The position numbers and the translations under genes are program-made. Positions 39,352 through 49,900 of a stretch of 64,000 nt of DNA are shown in pieces. Source of the DNA: Verrucomicrobiaceae bacterium. Its GTDB lineage: Bacteria > Verrucomicrobiota > Verrucomicrobiia > Verrucomicrobiales > Verrucomicrobiaceae. The number at the start of each line of letters is the position of its first letter. The stretch's first letter is position 1. The notes beneath the pieces are model-generated. The model did not search any database and had not been told where the DNA came from. It saw only the letters and a program-made list of their open reading frames with translations. The stretch covers positions 310,001 to 374,000 of the forward strand of contig JADJPW010000006.1 of the NCBI GenBank assembly GCA_016713035.1. Direction: 5' to 3'.

Positions 39352-40638
39352 ATGAAAACCACCACCGATCTCTCCCGCCGCGACTTTGTCGAAAACATCG
39401 CCAAAACCTGTCTCGGCGTCTCTGTCATGAATGGACTCGCGCCGCGTGGTCTTGCTGCGCCATTTGAAGGTGCTTCAAAGGCTAAGCAGGTCGCTACGGC
39501 CAAGCGTGTGATCTATTTGTACATGTCTGGTGGTATGACGCATCTGGATACTTTCGGTGTCGTCCCCGGAGCAGATACGATGGGCACCACCAAGGCCATC
39601 AAGACCAGCGCCGATGGCGTGCAAGTCAGCGAATACTTGCCTGAAACGGCCAAAATGATGCATCGCGGCGTCGTCATCAATTCGCTCACCTCCACGCAGG
39701 GTGCCCACGCTCAGGGGAACTACTTTCAGCATACCAGCTACACCATGCGCGGAGCCACACGGCACCCGACCATGGGAGCGTGGCTGCAAAAATTCCACGG
39801 CAAGGGCAATGCAGACCTCCCCGGCTCTGTCATCATCACGGGTGACTCCAAGCACCCTGGAGGCGGCTTCTTTGAGGCAGCCTTCCAGCCCCTCATCCTT
39901 AACGATCCTGCCAAAGGCCTGCAAAACAGCCACAAGCCCGACTCACTCAGCGACGGAGATTTTGATTACCGTCTCGGCCTCTCTGCCAAGCTCGATCAGG
40001 GCTTTCGCCAGGCCTACAACTACAACGGCGTCAAAGCCTACGCGGAAGTCTATAAAGACGCCATCAAGGTCATGAAGAGTGAAGACCTCGATGCCTTTGA
40101 TCTCAGCAAAGAATCTGCTGAAACCCATGCTATTTATGGCGAAGGCAATTTCTCCCAGGGCTGCCTGCTCGCCCGCCGACTCATCGAACACGGCGTGAAG
40201 TTCGTCGAAGTCACCCTCGGTGGCTGGGACATGCACCAGGACATCTACGCCCGCCTGCCAGAGCGTGCCGCCGAGCTCGATAAAGCCGTCGGTGCCCTGC
40301 TCAGTGACCTGGATCGCCGTGGGCTGCTCGATGACACACTGGTCGTCCTCACCTCTGAATTCGGCCGCACACCGAAGATCAATCAAAACGACGGACGCGA
40401 TCACTATCCGAAGGCCTTCAGCTCTGTCCTCTGGGGCGGTGGCGTGGCGGGTGGTCAAACCTACGGCAAAACGGACAAAGGCATCGAAGTCACCGAAAAC
40501 AAAGTCAGCGTGCCCGACTTCAATGCCACCATCGCTTACGCTCTGGGTCTGCCGCTCGATCTGGTGCTCTACAGCAGCACCAAGCGTCCCTTCACCGTCA
40601 CCGACAAAGGCCAGCCGCTCACCAACCTCTTCGCGTAA
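39352..40638 (+). CDS. DUF1501 protein, twin-arginine exported
   Basis: 428 residues. N terminus MKTTTDLSRRDFVENIAK has a twin-arginine motif, so export is folded via Tat. The body has the alkaline-phosphatase-like DUF1501 pattern: VIYLYMSGGMTHLDTFG, NSLTSTQGAHAQGNYFQH, FVEVTLGGWDMHQDI, DTLVVLTSEFGRTPKIN and GRDHYPKAFSSVLWGGG, with His/Asp residues at the metal positions. It follows the DUF1549/DUF1553 gene by 55 bp, the standard pairing. A sulfatase- or phosphatase-like hydrolase role is inferred from fold only. Confidence 0.9.
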   Translation: MKTTTDLSRRDFVENIAKTCLGVSVMNGLAPRGLAAPFEGASKAKQVATAKRVIYLYMSGGMTHLDTFGVVPGADTMGTTKAIKTSADGVQVSEYLPETAKMMHRGVVINSLTSTQGAHAQGNYFQHTSYTMRGATRHPTMGAWLQKFHGKGNADLPGSVIITGDSKHPGGGFFEAAFQPLILNDPAKGLQNSHKPDSLSDGDFDYRLGLSAKLDQGFRQAYNYNGVKAYAEVYKDAIKVMKSEDLDAFDLSKESAETHAIYGEGNFSQGCLLARRLIEHGVKFVEVTLGGWDMHQDIYARLPERAAELDKAVGALLSDLDRRGLLDDTLVVLTSEFGRTPKINQNDGRDHYPKAFSSVLWGGGVAGGQTYGKTDKGIEVTENKVSVPDFNATIAYALGLPLDLVLYSSTKRPFTVTDKGQPLTNLFA

Positions 40639-40713
40639 CAAGCGTGGTCCCAAGCGGGTCTTTACTCGCACTTTACAGACGAGGGCAGACCTGCGTGGAA
40701 GCCTGTCGGTGCC

Positions 40714-41880
40714 ATGAAAACGCACCTACTCCTTCCTATCGCTCTTTCCGCCTTCACCCTGGTCTTACAGGCCAAAAATGAAGCGGTTACTGAAACTGCC
40801 ACCGCTCCCAAAGTGCCTACTGAGGCCCAAAAGCCGACTCAGGCACAAAAACGAGTCGAGGTGTGCTTCGTGCTCGATACGACGGGCTCCATGTCCGGGC
40901 TCATCGAGGGGGCGAAGCAAAAAATCTGGTCCATCGCCAATGACATCATCTCTGCAAAGCCAAAGCCGCAGGTCCGATTTGGTCTGGTCGGTTATCGTGA
41001 TCGCGGAGATGCGTATGTGACGCGTCCTGTCGCACTCACGGATGATCTGGATGCGCTTTACGCCGATTTGCAGAAATTCCGTGCCGATGGTGGTGGTGAT
41101 ACGCCGGAGAGCGTCAGTGAGGCGCTGCATGAAGCCGTGAGCAGCATGCAGTGGAGTGATGATCCAGATACCTTCCGCGTCGTTTACCTCGTCGGTGATG
41201 CGCCGCCGCAGCAGTATGCGGATGGCAAGCATTGGCCCAAGGTCTGCAAAAAAGCCGGCAAGAAAGACATCCTCATCAATACCATCCAGTGCGGCAACAT
41301 CGCTGGCACGGCGGAGGTGTGGAAGGCCATCGCTAGCAGTGCAGGCGGCGCTTTTGCGGTCATCCCACAGGACGGCAATATGCAGCATATTGCCGCACCG
41401 CAGGACAAGGAACTGATGGAACTGAACATCAAGATCGGTGCCACCCTCATCCCCTGCGGCACGGAAAGTATGCGTCAGGGCGTGCTATCCAAGCAATCTG
41501 CCGCTGAAGCTGCGGCACCTGCGGCGAATGCAAGCCGCCTAGCCTTCAACTGGAAGTCTGCCAAGACCGTGCAGGGCACGGGAGAGCTCATCGACGCCAT
41601 CAAGGAGGGCAAAAAGAAGCTCGAAGAGGTCAAAGCCGATGAGTTGCCCGAAAATTTACGAAAGCTCAGTCCAGAAGATCTCAAAGCGCACGTCGCCAAA
41701 CAACAGGCCGAGCGTGAAGCCATTCAGAAACGCATCGCCGATCTCGTCAAAGCCCGTGATGCCCACATTCTCGCTGAACGCCAAAAACTCGCCGCCTCTG
41801 GCAAGACAGATTCCTTTGACGAGCAAGTCACGCAGACCCTGCACAGCCAAGCCAGCTCGAAAAACATCCGCTGGGAGTGA
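40714..41880 (+). CDS. Secreted von Willebrand factor A domain protein
   Basis: 388 residues, signal peptide MKTHLLLPIALSAFTLVLQA. The VWA domain occupies about 45-235: VCFVLDTTGSMSGLIEGAK supplies the DxTxS metal-ion site, with GLVGYRDRGDAYV and GGGDTPESVSEALHEAV following. The C-terminal third is charged and helical (KEGKKKLEEVKADELPE, AKQQAEREAIQKRIADL). Such proteins bind partners through a Mg2+ site outside the cytoplasm. Position after the DUF1549-DUF1501 pair suggests accessory function there. Confidence 0.88.
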   Translation: MKTHLLLPIALSAFTLVLQAKNEAVTETATAPKVPTEAQKPTQAQKRVEVCFVLDTTGSMSGLIEGAKQKIWSIANDIISAKPKPQVRFGLVGYRDRGDAYVTRPVALTDDLDALYADLQKFRADGGGDTPESVSEALHEAVSSMQWSDDPDTFRVVYLVGDAPPQQYADGKHWPKVCKKAGKKDILINTIQCGNIAGTAEVWKAIASSAGGAFAVIPQDGNMQHIAAPQDKELMELNIKIGATLIPCGTESMRQGVLSKQSAAEAAAPAANASRLAFNWKSAKTVQGTGELIDAIKEGKKKLEEVKADELPENLRKLSPEDLKAHVAKQQAEREAIQKRIADLVKARDAHILAERQKLAASGKTDSFDEQVTQTLHSQASSKNIRWE

Positions 41881-41948
41881 GTGGCCCTGAGTGGCAGTTC
41901 CTCCTCGCGTAGGTTCTGACTGCGTGCTCTCTTGGGTGTGAATTGTGT

Positions 41949-43455
41949 ATGTCCACTTCCGCACCCAAGCCCTGGCTTTTGCTTCTCTCCGTCTTCGCCA
42001 TCGCGACGTGTGGGCTGGTGTATGAGCTGATCGCGGGGACGCTGGCGAGTTATTTGCTGGGAGACTCAGTGATGCAGTTTTCCACGGTGATCGGGGTTTA
42101 TCTCTTCGCGATGGGTGTGGGTTCGTATTTGTCGCGGTTCATCACGGGGAATTTGATCGCCACGTTCATTCGCATCGAGTTCCTGATCGCGTTGGTGGGT
42201 GGGTGCTCGGCGGCGCTGTTGTTTCTGCTCTTTGGGTGGAGTGTTTCGTTCCGCATCCCCCTCTATGGCATGGTATTTCTGATCGGCATGCTAGTGGGGC
42301 TGGAGATTCCGCTGCTGCTGCGAGTGCTGGAGGGACGTTTCGAGTTCAAGGACCTCGTGTCGAATGTGTTCAGCTTTGATTACATCGGGGCGTTACTCGC
42401 ATCACTGCTGTTTCCGTTGGTGCTGGTGCCACATTTGGGGCTGGTGCGTAGTGCGTTTCTTTTTGGGCTTATCAATGTGGGTGTCGGCATGTTGGCGTTG
42501 CGGATGTTGAGGCATGAATTGCCGCGTAAAAGCGGTCTTTGGCTCTCTGGCGGCCTTGTGGCGGCCGTTTTGATCGCTGGACTGATTTGGGGCGAAAAAA
42601 TCACCCGCTTGGCTGAATACGCGGTTTTCCCTGATCCGGTGATTTTTGCCGAATCCACGCCATATCAGCGCATCGTGCTCACGGCGTCAAAAAAGTGAGC
42701 TGCGGCTCTACCTGAATGGCAATTTGCAGTTCAGCACGCGGGATGAATATCGCTATCATGAGGCCTTGGTGCATCCTGGGCTCAGCAGGCTGCCGCAGGC
42801 CAAAAAAGTGCTCATTCTCGGTGGTGGAGATGGGCTCGCGGCGCGGGAAATCCTGCGCTATCCGCAGATCGAGTCGGTCACGCTGGTGGATCTCGATCCG
42901 GCGATGACGCGATTGTTTACCCAGCAGCCACTTTTGATGCAGCAGAATGGTGGGGCGCTGGCTTCATCCCGTGTGCGGGTGGAAAATGCGGATGCCTTCA
43001 TCTGGCTGGCGGAGCAGCGTGGGCCGTTCGATTTTGTGGTGATCGACTTTCCTGATCCCTCGAATTTTTCACTGGGGAAGCTCTACACGACGACTTTTTA
43101 CCAGCGCCTGCGTCGCAGCATGAGTGCGGATGCAGCGGTGGTGGTGCAGAGTACATCGCCATTTGTAGCGCGGAAGTCGTTCTGGTGCGTGGAGGCCACG
43201 CTGCGTGCCTGTGGGCTGCAAACGGAGCCGTATCACGCCTTTGTGCCGAGTTTTGGCGAGTGGGGTTTCATTTTGGCCTCTGCAAAACCTCTCACCGAAG
43301 CGGCGAAACTTCCAGAAGGCCTACGCTTCATGAATGCCGCCACTCTGGAGCAACTAACGCAGTTCCCGCCAGACATCGCCCGCGTGGCGGTGGAGACGAA
43401 TCATCTGAGCAACCAGGCGCTGGTGCGTTACTTTGAGGAAGAATGGAGTCAGTGA
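41949..43455 (+). pseudogene. Spermidine-synthase-like membrane protein, one frameshift
   Basis: The first part (41949-42694) has about seven membrane segments and the opening FAIATCGLVYELIAGTLASYLLG, typical of membrane-fused polyamine aminopropyltransferases. The second part (to 43455) is the Rossmann methyltransferase-like catalytic domain: LRLYLNGNLQFSTRDEYRYHEALVHPGL, VLILGGGDGLAAREIL, VTLVDLDPAM and FDFVVIDFPDPSNFSLGKLY. The break is in the A6 run 42689-42694: with five A the frame reads TASKSELRLYLNG through. About 501 residues if joined. Probable base-calling error, otherwise a recent pseudogene. Its end overlaps the next, convergent gene by 7 bp. Confidence 0.83.
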
Positions 43456-44819
43456 GTGGCTTTCTTTTCGCGTGCCTCTTGCAGTGCTGACTGAATGAGT
43501 GCGGCGCTGCGTTTGGTGCCATCGCTAGCCGTGGTATTGGAGACGGCTTTGAATGCTCCGCGGAAGAAGCGCACGGTGCTAGCACTGTCTGTTTTGTATT
43601 TGGAGGTGAGCCAGCGGTCGGTGAGTTTGAATACCTTTTTTTGGGCTTTGCTGCCGACGTAGTTGCCAGCGGCACCGATGAGCGCTGTGGTGATGGCGGC
43701 AGCGCTGTTGAGTCCCTGGAGCATGACCTCGCCATTGGAATCTGGCATCTCATCAGCGAGGCGCTTCATTTCATTCTGCATGGCGAGGTATTCGGGCGTT
43801 TCGGTGGCACCTGCGCCCTGCGCCTGGATCATTCGCTTCATGATTTCTCCGTAGTCGCCGATGAGAAAAAGATTCCGAGTGACCTCGCGTGTGCGCTGCT
43901 CGGTGCCTGCGATGGTGGCCTCAAGGGAGACTTCCGCGACGGAGTAGATCGTCCTTCCGGGGACTCCCTGGAGCCCCACGGCGGAGAGGATTTTGAGGAC
44001 GTGCCTTTTCCCTAGCCGTTCGAGGACTTCCTGCTGCGCATTTTTGCTGAGGTAGTTGATGGAGGCCTCTTTCGCGACGCCATAGAAGAACTCTTTGCTC
44101 ACTTTTTTCGCGATGGCTTCTGGGGATTCATACTCTGCTACACGTGCAGGCATGGACTGGATCTGGCTGAGGGCGAGAGCACGGGAAAGTGCGGCGGACA
44201 TAGCCGCGAGCAATTGAGAGGACTGTTGATCGACGAGGCTGCGGCGTCGTCCGAGCCAGTTGGCGTTTTGGGCGTGGCTGATGATGTCGCTGGCGATGTC
44301 TGCGCGGCGCTGATCACGGTCTTTCCGTCGTTGATCGAGCTCTGCGAGCTCTTTTTCGAGCAGTCCTTTGCGCCGATTGCCCTCCATGGCCCATTCGTTG
44401 ATGCGACGCATTTCGGCCTCGCTGGTGGCGGCTAGTTTGGCGGCTTCGTGTTGCGCTTTATCGGCACGCAGGGCGGCGATGCGCCGTGTCAGATCCTCCA
44501 TGTCCGCAGCGTGCGTTTTTTGCTCAAAGTCGATCTGGCGTAGCTTGTCTTCGCGGTCGCGATTGGCTCGGTCGAGCTTGTCCTGTTCGCTGTCGATGTT
44601 GGCGTAGTGATTGTTGAGGACGGCGGCTTGTTTTTCGAGGTCGAGGCGGATGTCGTCGAGTTCACGTATGGCAGATGAGACCTCCGATGCAGCGGGTTGG
44701 CCGAGTTTTTCGATAGCGATGCGCAGTTGATCAAGGCCACTGCGGAAAGGGTCAGGCGTGGCGGCCTGAGCAGTGCCAAAGGCGAATGAGAGCAAAAGTA
44801 GCGTGCAGAGGAGCTTCAT
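43449..44819 (-). CDS. Exported coiled-coil protein of unknown function
   Basis: 456 residues, signal peptide MKLLCTLLLLSFAFGTAQA. Residues about 40-190 are a long coiled coil rich in Glu, Lys, Arg and Asp (LDDIRLDLEKQAAVLNNHY, DQRRKDRDQRRADIAS). The rest is mostly helical with small Ala/Gly segments (AAAITTALIGAAGNYVG). I recognise no enzyme motif. Last gene of a five-gene minus-strand operon; its start overlaps the preceding stop by 4 bp. Confidence 0.75.
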   Translation of the reverse strand: MKLLCTLLLLSFAFGTAQAATPDPFRSGLDQLRIAIEKLGQPAASEVSSAIRELDDIRLDLEKQAAVLNNHYANIDSEQDKLDRANRDREDKLRQIDFEQKTHAADMEDLTRRIAALRADKAQHEAAKLAATSEAEMRRINEWAMEGNRRKGLLEKELAELDQRRKDRDQRRADIASDIISHAQNANWLGRRRSLVDQQSSQLLAAMSAALSRALALSQIQSMPARVAEYESPEAIAKKVSKEFFYGVAKEASINYLSKNAQQEVLERLGKRHVLKILSAVGLQGVPGRTIYSVAEVSLEATIAGTEQRTREVTRNLFLIGDYGEIMKRMIQAQGAGATETPEYLAMQNEMKRLADEMPDSNGEVMLQGLNSAAAITTALIGAAGNYVGSKAQKKVFKLTDRWLTSKYKTDSASTVRFFRGAFKAVSNTTASDGTKRSAALIQSALQEAREKKATH

Positions 44820-45721
44820 GATGATTCTGGATGAGTGAGCATGATGCGCAGGACTCTGCCTGAAGCGGAATCGAGTACGTAGAGTGCGCCTTCCACCAGC
44901 CTCAGATCACCACCCGCACCGAGGACGAGTGGGATGGCGATGCCTTCCTCCAGCACATAGACGGCTTTCTCCGTGGAAAAATAGAGTGTGCTCCCAGCGA
45001 CGCAGATGCCGGTGATGCTGACGTCTTCCTCTGGCAGCATGAAGACCAAGGACGGCAAGTCGGTGGTGAGGAGCCGGAAGAGCGAGCCATTTTCGGAAAA
45101 GTAGGTCTGCAAGACATCGCCGCCTGCGGTGGTGAGTGGCGAGTTCGAGCCAGTGAGAGCGATAGGCTCCTGACCTGAGTGCATGGCCATGAGTGCAGGT
45201 TGGCCCGTGTTTGAATCATAGTCGCTACGCAGTAAAAGCAGCCGCGTGTGATCCGTGGTGGGCCGTAGGCGGCAGGTGGGCATGGGTGCGGGCCCTGCTA
45301 GCTCAAATCTCCCCTGTGCGAGAAACCCGAGCTCGTTTTGCATGTTCGTGATGGCCAGCACATCCTGTGCGAAGGCGAAGGACTGCACCGCAACATCCTC
45401 CGTGAAGACTTCCTCTCCGCTATGCAGTGCGACGAGTCGCGTGCCGATCAAAACGAGCACCTCGCCGTCGGGCGAGACATCAAAGGCATCAAATCGGCTC
45501 TCACGCAATGATCCCGCGGAAGAGAGGATTTCCACCTGGATGCCTGGAGCGAGTGTGAGATCACGCTCCTCCAGCTCCGATGGGCCAAAGGCGTCTGCGC
45601 GGCCCTGCCAAAACTCGCGAGCACCGCTAAAAAGCAGGAAAAGCAGCATGCACAGCCCTACGATCTCCACCACACGGCGGCCACAGCCTGGATTCGGCTC
45701 CTGGTCGGTGGCAGACATCAC
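44816..45721 (-). CDS. Membrane-anchored beta-propeller-like protein of unknown function
   Basis: 301 residues. One membrane helix near the N terminus (VVEIVGLCMLLFLLFSGA), then a beta-rich exported part with propeller-like strands: FDAFDVSPDGEVLVLIGTRLVALHS, LLLLRSDYDSNTGQPALMAM, TLYFSTEKAVYVLEEG and LYVLDSASGRVLRI. No catalytic motif seen. 4-bp overlaps with both neighbours (44816-44819 and 45718-45721) show tight translational coupling. Probably a scaffold or sensor in the same assembly as the coiled-coil protein. Confidence 0.7.
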   Translation of the reverse strand: MMSATDQEPNPGCGRRVVEIVGLCMLLFLLFSGAREFWQGRADAFGPSELEERDLTLAPGIQVEILSSAGSLRESRFDAFDVSPDGEVLVLIGTRLVALHSGEEVFTEDVAVQSFAFAQDVLAITNMQNELGFLAQGRFELAGPAPMPTCRLRPTTDHTRLLLLRSDYDSNTGQPALMAMHSGQEPIALTGSNSPLTTAGGDVLQTYFSENGSLFRLLTTDLPSLVFMLPEEDVSITGICVAGSTLYFSTEKAVYVLEEGIAIPLVLGAGGDLRLVEGALYVLDSASGRVLRIMLTHPESS

Positions 45722-45951
45722 TCAGTGGGCGGTGGGAGGCTTTTTTTGCGCCGAAAAATTTTGCGCAGGATGTAAATAAGCAGCACCGCCAGACCGAAGA
45801 GCAGCATGAAGACATCGACATCCGATTTGGTGTAGCTTTTCCCGAGCAGATCCATGGTGGCACGGAACAGAATGTTTCCGCCGATGAAGGAGAGGACGAG
45901 AATGCCGAAAGCATAGACGAGCTCGCGGATGCACTTGAAGATGAATTTCAT
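45718..45951 (-). CDS. Small membrane protein, 77 residues
   Basis: Two membrane segments (LVYAFGILVLSFIGGNILF and VFMLLFGLAVLLIYILRKIF) joined by a short polar loop and ending in the basic tail RRKKSLPPPTE. No family recognised. Its stop overlaps the next start by 4 bp (ATGA); the upstream gene ends 13 bp before it. Confidence 0.7.
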   Translation of the reverse strand: MKFIFKCIRELVYAFGILVLSFIGGNILFRATMDLLGKSYTKSDVDVFMLLFGLAVLLIYILRKIFRRKKSLPPPTE

Positions 45952-45964
45952 GGTCGTGAGCGAG

Positions 45965-46399
45965 TTAGGGGGCTTGGAGACGTGTTTCTACCTTGAGGCT
46001 GGATTTTGGCACGATGGCGATCACCCATGGATAGGTGAGTGCCTGGGTGACGAAGGTGTCGGGGCCGGGTTTGCCCTCGGAATAGACGACGAGGTATTTT
46101 CCATCGCTCTCGGTGGCACTGAGGATGCGTGGCTTGAATCCGCCGGTGGGACGCTCACCGAGGGTGATGAGCACTGCCATCTCACGCTTTTCATCCAGTG
46201 CCTGCGGGGCTGGCTTGCCACTGCGGAGCCAAAAGCCCGCCCAGTCGGCCTGGGTGCTGAAGACACGCGTGGAGAAATCGCCGCCGCCATCCTGCTGGCC
46301 ACGCCATTGTGGTAGGTCGGGAGTTTTGGGCTCCGCCGCAGCAGCCAAGCCACAGAGGAAAGTGCAGGCGAGGAGGAAGGAAAAGCGAGAGAGGATCAT
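45965..46399 (-). CDS. PrcB-like exported protein
   Basis: 144 residues, signal peptide MILSRFSFLLACTFLCGLAAA. The pattern QADWAGFWLRSGKPAPQALDEK, then MAVLITLGERPTGGFKPRI and a C-terminal PDTFVTQALTYPWVIAIVPKS matches the PrcB domain, known as the partner that stabilises a subtilisin-like protease complex in spirochaetes. A subtilisin-like gene (46990-50427) is divergent and adjacent, so a functional link is possible but unproven. Its start overlaps the upstream stop by 4 bp. Confidence 0.72.
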   Translation of the reverse strand: MILSRFSFLLACTFLCGLAAAAEPKTPDLPQWRGQQDGGGDFSTRVFSTQADWAGFWLRSGKPAPQALDEKREMAVLITLGERPTGGFKPRILSATESDGKYLVVYSEGKPGPDTFVTQALTYPWVIAIVPKSSLKVETRLQAP

Positions 46400-46794
46400 G
46401 GGGATGGTGGAGGTTGTTTTTTGAAAAGGCGTGAGGCAATCAGTGTGGCGATGACGGCAAGCACGACGTAGATCAGCGTGCGATTTTGGTTCTGAGCATC
46501 ACGCTCCTCTGCGCGGTGTTCGGCGGCGAGTTGTTCATCGCGTAGGCGCTGCTCGGCGGCGTCTTTTTCCTCCTGTGCACGGATTTGATCCTGGCGTGCC
46601 TGCTGCAGGCGCTTCTGTTCGGCGATTTGCTCATCCGTAGGCTGAGTTGGCGGAATGGGGTTGCCATTGCTGTCCACAGGCACCGGAGCAATGGGGATGT
46701 CTCCCAGAGTGGACTTCAGATTCTGCGCTGATAGCCTCTGGAGAGATAGTGCCGAGGCAAAACACAGCAGTGCGAGGAGAGGAGCGGCTTTCAT
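46396..46794 (-). CDS. Exported helical protein with C-terminal membrane anchor
   Basis: 132 residues, signal peptide MKAAPLLALLCFASALSLQRLSA. A Pro-rich spacer is followed by a Gln/Glu/Arg-rich helix (EQIAEQKRLQQARQDQIR, AEQRLRDEQLAAEHRAEE) and a C-terminal membrane segment TLIYVVLAVIATLIASRLF. No known family. First gene of the five-gene operon that ends at 43449, overlapping the PrcB-like gene by ATGA. Confidence 0.7.
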   Translation of the reverse strand: MKAAPLLALLCFASALSLQRLSAQNLKSTLGDIPIAPVPVDSNGNPIPPTQPTDEQIAEQKRLQQARQDQIRAQEEKDAAEQRLRDEQLAAEHRAEERDAQNQNRTLIYVVLAVIATLIASRLFKKQPPPSP

Positions 46795-46989
46795 AGGAAT
46801 CTGAGGCTTTCAAAAAACTGAAGGCGTCGAATCTTGATTCAGCTCGGCAGAGCACCCTGGCGGTGTCGTGCAGAAGGAAAATCCGGCTGGTGACAAAGGA
46901 TGCTGTGTGCAGTTTGCGTGGTTCGCTAGTCCTTTTTTCAGGCTCGCATTCGGCCTGTGAACGAGCAAACTCGTGGGCTGTTTGTCTCT

Positions 46990-49900
46990 ATGCGGATGCG
47001 TTTTTTCATTCTGTTCCTCTTTCTAGCCTGTGGCGCGATTTTGCGCGGGCAGATCGTGGTCGGGGGGAAGCAGTTTGAGCGCTCAGTGGTGGAAACGGGC
47101 TCGAAAGGCGAGTGGGTGCTCTATGAGAAGCGGGCACCGAGGAATGAAGGCACGCGGCACTGGCTGACGAGGCGTGTGCGGGTGGAATTGCGGGCGGGGA
47201 AGGACATCGCGGGGCTGCGTTCCTTGCCCGGTGTGCTGAAGGTGGAAAAACGCGGTAAGTATGCCGTGGTGGATTTCGCAGGGAAAGCAGACGCGGCCCT
47301 GGGTGGAGCGGAAATGCTGCAAAAACGGCCCGAAGTGGCCTCCGCGACACCTTTGCTGGCTAGGCAGCTTTTTCGCTGCGCAGTGCCGAATGATCCGCTT
47401 TTTGACCAACAGTGGCATTTGCGCAATACGGGGCAAAATGGTGGCACGGCAGGTGTGGATGTGAATGCGGTGAATGTCTGGGACACGCGAAAAGGCAGCG
47501 GTGTGCGCATCGGCATCGTGGATGATGGGCTGGAGGTGGCGCATGCGGATTTGGCCGCGAATGTGGATCTGGTGAATGATCGTGATTTTAATGCGCTCGA
47601 TGATGATCCCTCTCCAGGGGTGGAAAACTACCACGGCACTGCCTGCGCAGGGGTAGCGGCGGCACGCGGTGATAATGCCCTCGGAGTGAGTGGCGTGGCA
47701 CCGCTGGCGACGCTGGTGGGGCTGAAGCTCATCGCTGCGCCGACGACGGATGCGGATGAGGCGGATGCTTTTGCCTTCAAGAAGGACATCATCGACATCA
47801 AGAGCAACTCCTGGGGCCCCTACGACAGTGCCTATGGCACGGGTGGGCCTGGGCCGCTGAGCTTAGCCGCACTCGAGGATGCTGCGACGACGGGGCGGGC
47901 AGGGAAGGGCACCGTTTTCCTCTGGGCAGCGGGGAATGGCAATGGCTCGGGCGATGACTCGAATTACGATGGCTGGGCGGCATCGCCGTATGCGATCGCT
48001 GTTTCTGCGATCAATGAAAAGGGCCGCGCCTCTTGGTATAGCGAGCCAGGGGCGAATATCCTGGTCTGTGCGCCATCGAATGGCGGTAAGCAGGGCATTA
48101 CCACGACGGATCGCAGCGGTGACATCGGCTACAATGAAGATGGCGGCACGGTGGAGCATCCTGATTACCCCAATTTCGATTACACGAATACTTTTGGTGG
48201 CACTTCATCGGCCACTCCAGCGGTGGCGGGTGTGGTGGCGCTGATGCTGGAGGCGAATCCTGCGTTGAAGGTGCGTGATGTGCAGGAGATCCTGGTGCGC
48301 ACGGCGGTGAAGAATGATGAATTCGATGGCGCATGGGTGCAGAACGGTGTGGGGTTTCACTTCAATGAGCGCTACGGTGCAGGCTTGGTGAATGCACAGG
48401 CCGCTGTGGCAATGGCGGCGACTTGGACGAATTTGGCGGCAAGGCAGCAGCATGTGATGACGCAGACAGCGCTGGCGCAGCCGATCCCGGATGCCGATGC
48501 TGCGGGCACCGCACGCACCTTCAGCGTGCCCTTGGCGAATAATCTGCGCTTGGAGCATGTGACGGTGCATGTGAAGGCCACGCACAGCTACGTGGGGCAT
48601 CTGGAGTGGCGGCTGAAGTCGCCCAGTGGTGTGAGTGTGCGGCTGGCCAGATCCCGCTTCAATGATACGGCGGTGGATCTGGACTGGACCTTCATGACGA
48701 CGCATTTCTGGGGCGAGCGCTCGCACGGAGACTGGAAGCTGGAGGTGATCGACCGCACCATCGACCACGCAGGCACGCTGGATGAGGTGACGATCACCTT
48801 TTTCGGCACACCCACGCCAGAGGCGCTGCCACTGCCGGTTTTGACATCGAGCTGGATCATCGTGGGCCGTGAGGGCTGGGAGATGAAGCATCAGATGACG
48901 GCATCGAATGCGCCGACGCTGTTTGAGGCTGGAAGATATTTTTACAGCGGCTTGCCGGCAGGATTGACCCTGAATCCCACCACTGGGCTCATCACGGGCA
49001 CGCCGACAGAGACTGGGCTCACTGATGGCTATCAGGATGTGACGAATGCGAGCGGCACGAGCAGCGAGTACACCTATTTCTACATCCTTGCGGCATTGCC
49101 AGCGCTCTCCACGGCGGTGGAGCAGCCGACGGCGACAAAGATCGTGCCATTTGGCTTTGGTGATCCGATTTTGCAGACTGCCACCACGCATGATGGCGTG
49201 GATGCGATCCAGTTCGCGAATGTGGAGGATGAGGAGTACTCGGGCATGGAATTCACCGTGAATGGGCCTGCGCGGCTGGCTTTTCAGTGGAAGGTGTCTT
49301 CAGAAAAGAATTACGATTATCTCATTCTCACGGTGGATGGCTATGTGCGTGACTACCTAACGGGCGAGAAAGATTGGACGCTGAGTGAGACAGACATCGG
49401 CAGTGGCCCGCACAACATCGACATCTATTACTCCAAGGATCAGGGCGAGAAAAAAGGCCTGGATACAGGATGGGTGGATGAGATGACGATCACACCGATC
49501 ACCACCGCTCCTGTCGTCCCAGCAGCGACGGTGAAGGCGTATGCGGGCATCTATTTCCGCCATGTGATCGAGGCTACGAATGCGCCTACGACTTACACTG
49601 CCAGTAATCTGCCAGCGGGACTGACACTGCATGCAGAAACGGGTCTGATCTATGGCAGCGTGGCAGCGGTGGGCAGCTATCCAGTCACGGTGACAGCGAC
49701 GAATAGCTTTGGCGTAGGAACGGGCACAGTGACGATCGAGGTAGGCACGGTGGCACAGGGGCTGGCAGAGGTGCTGGATGCGCCGACACGCACCTTTGCC
49801 ACTACGGGCGATAAAACATGGCTGCCGCAGTGGCTCTACGCTCGCGATGGTGAGGATGCTGCTCGCAGTGGGCCGGTCGATCACGAGGAGAGCTGCGAGA

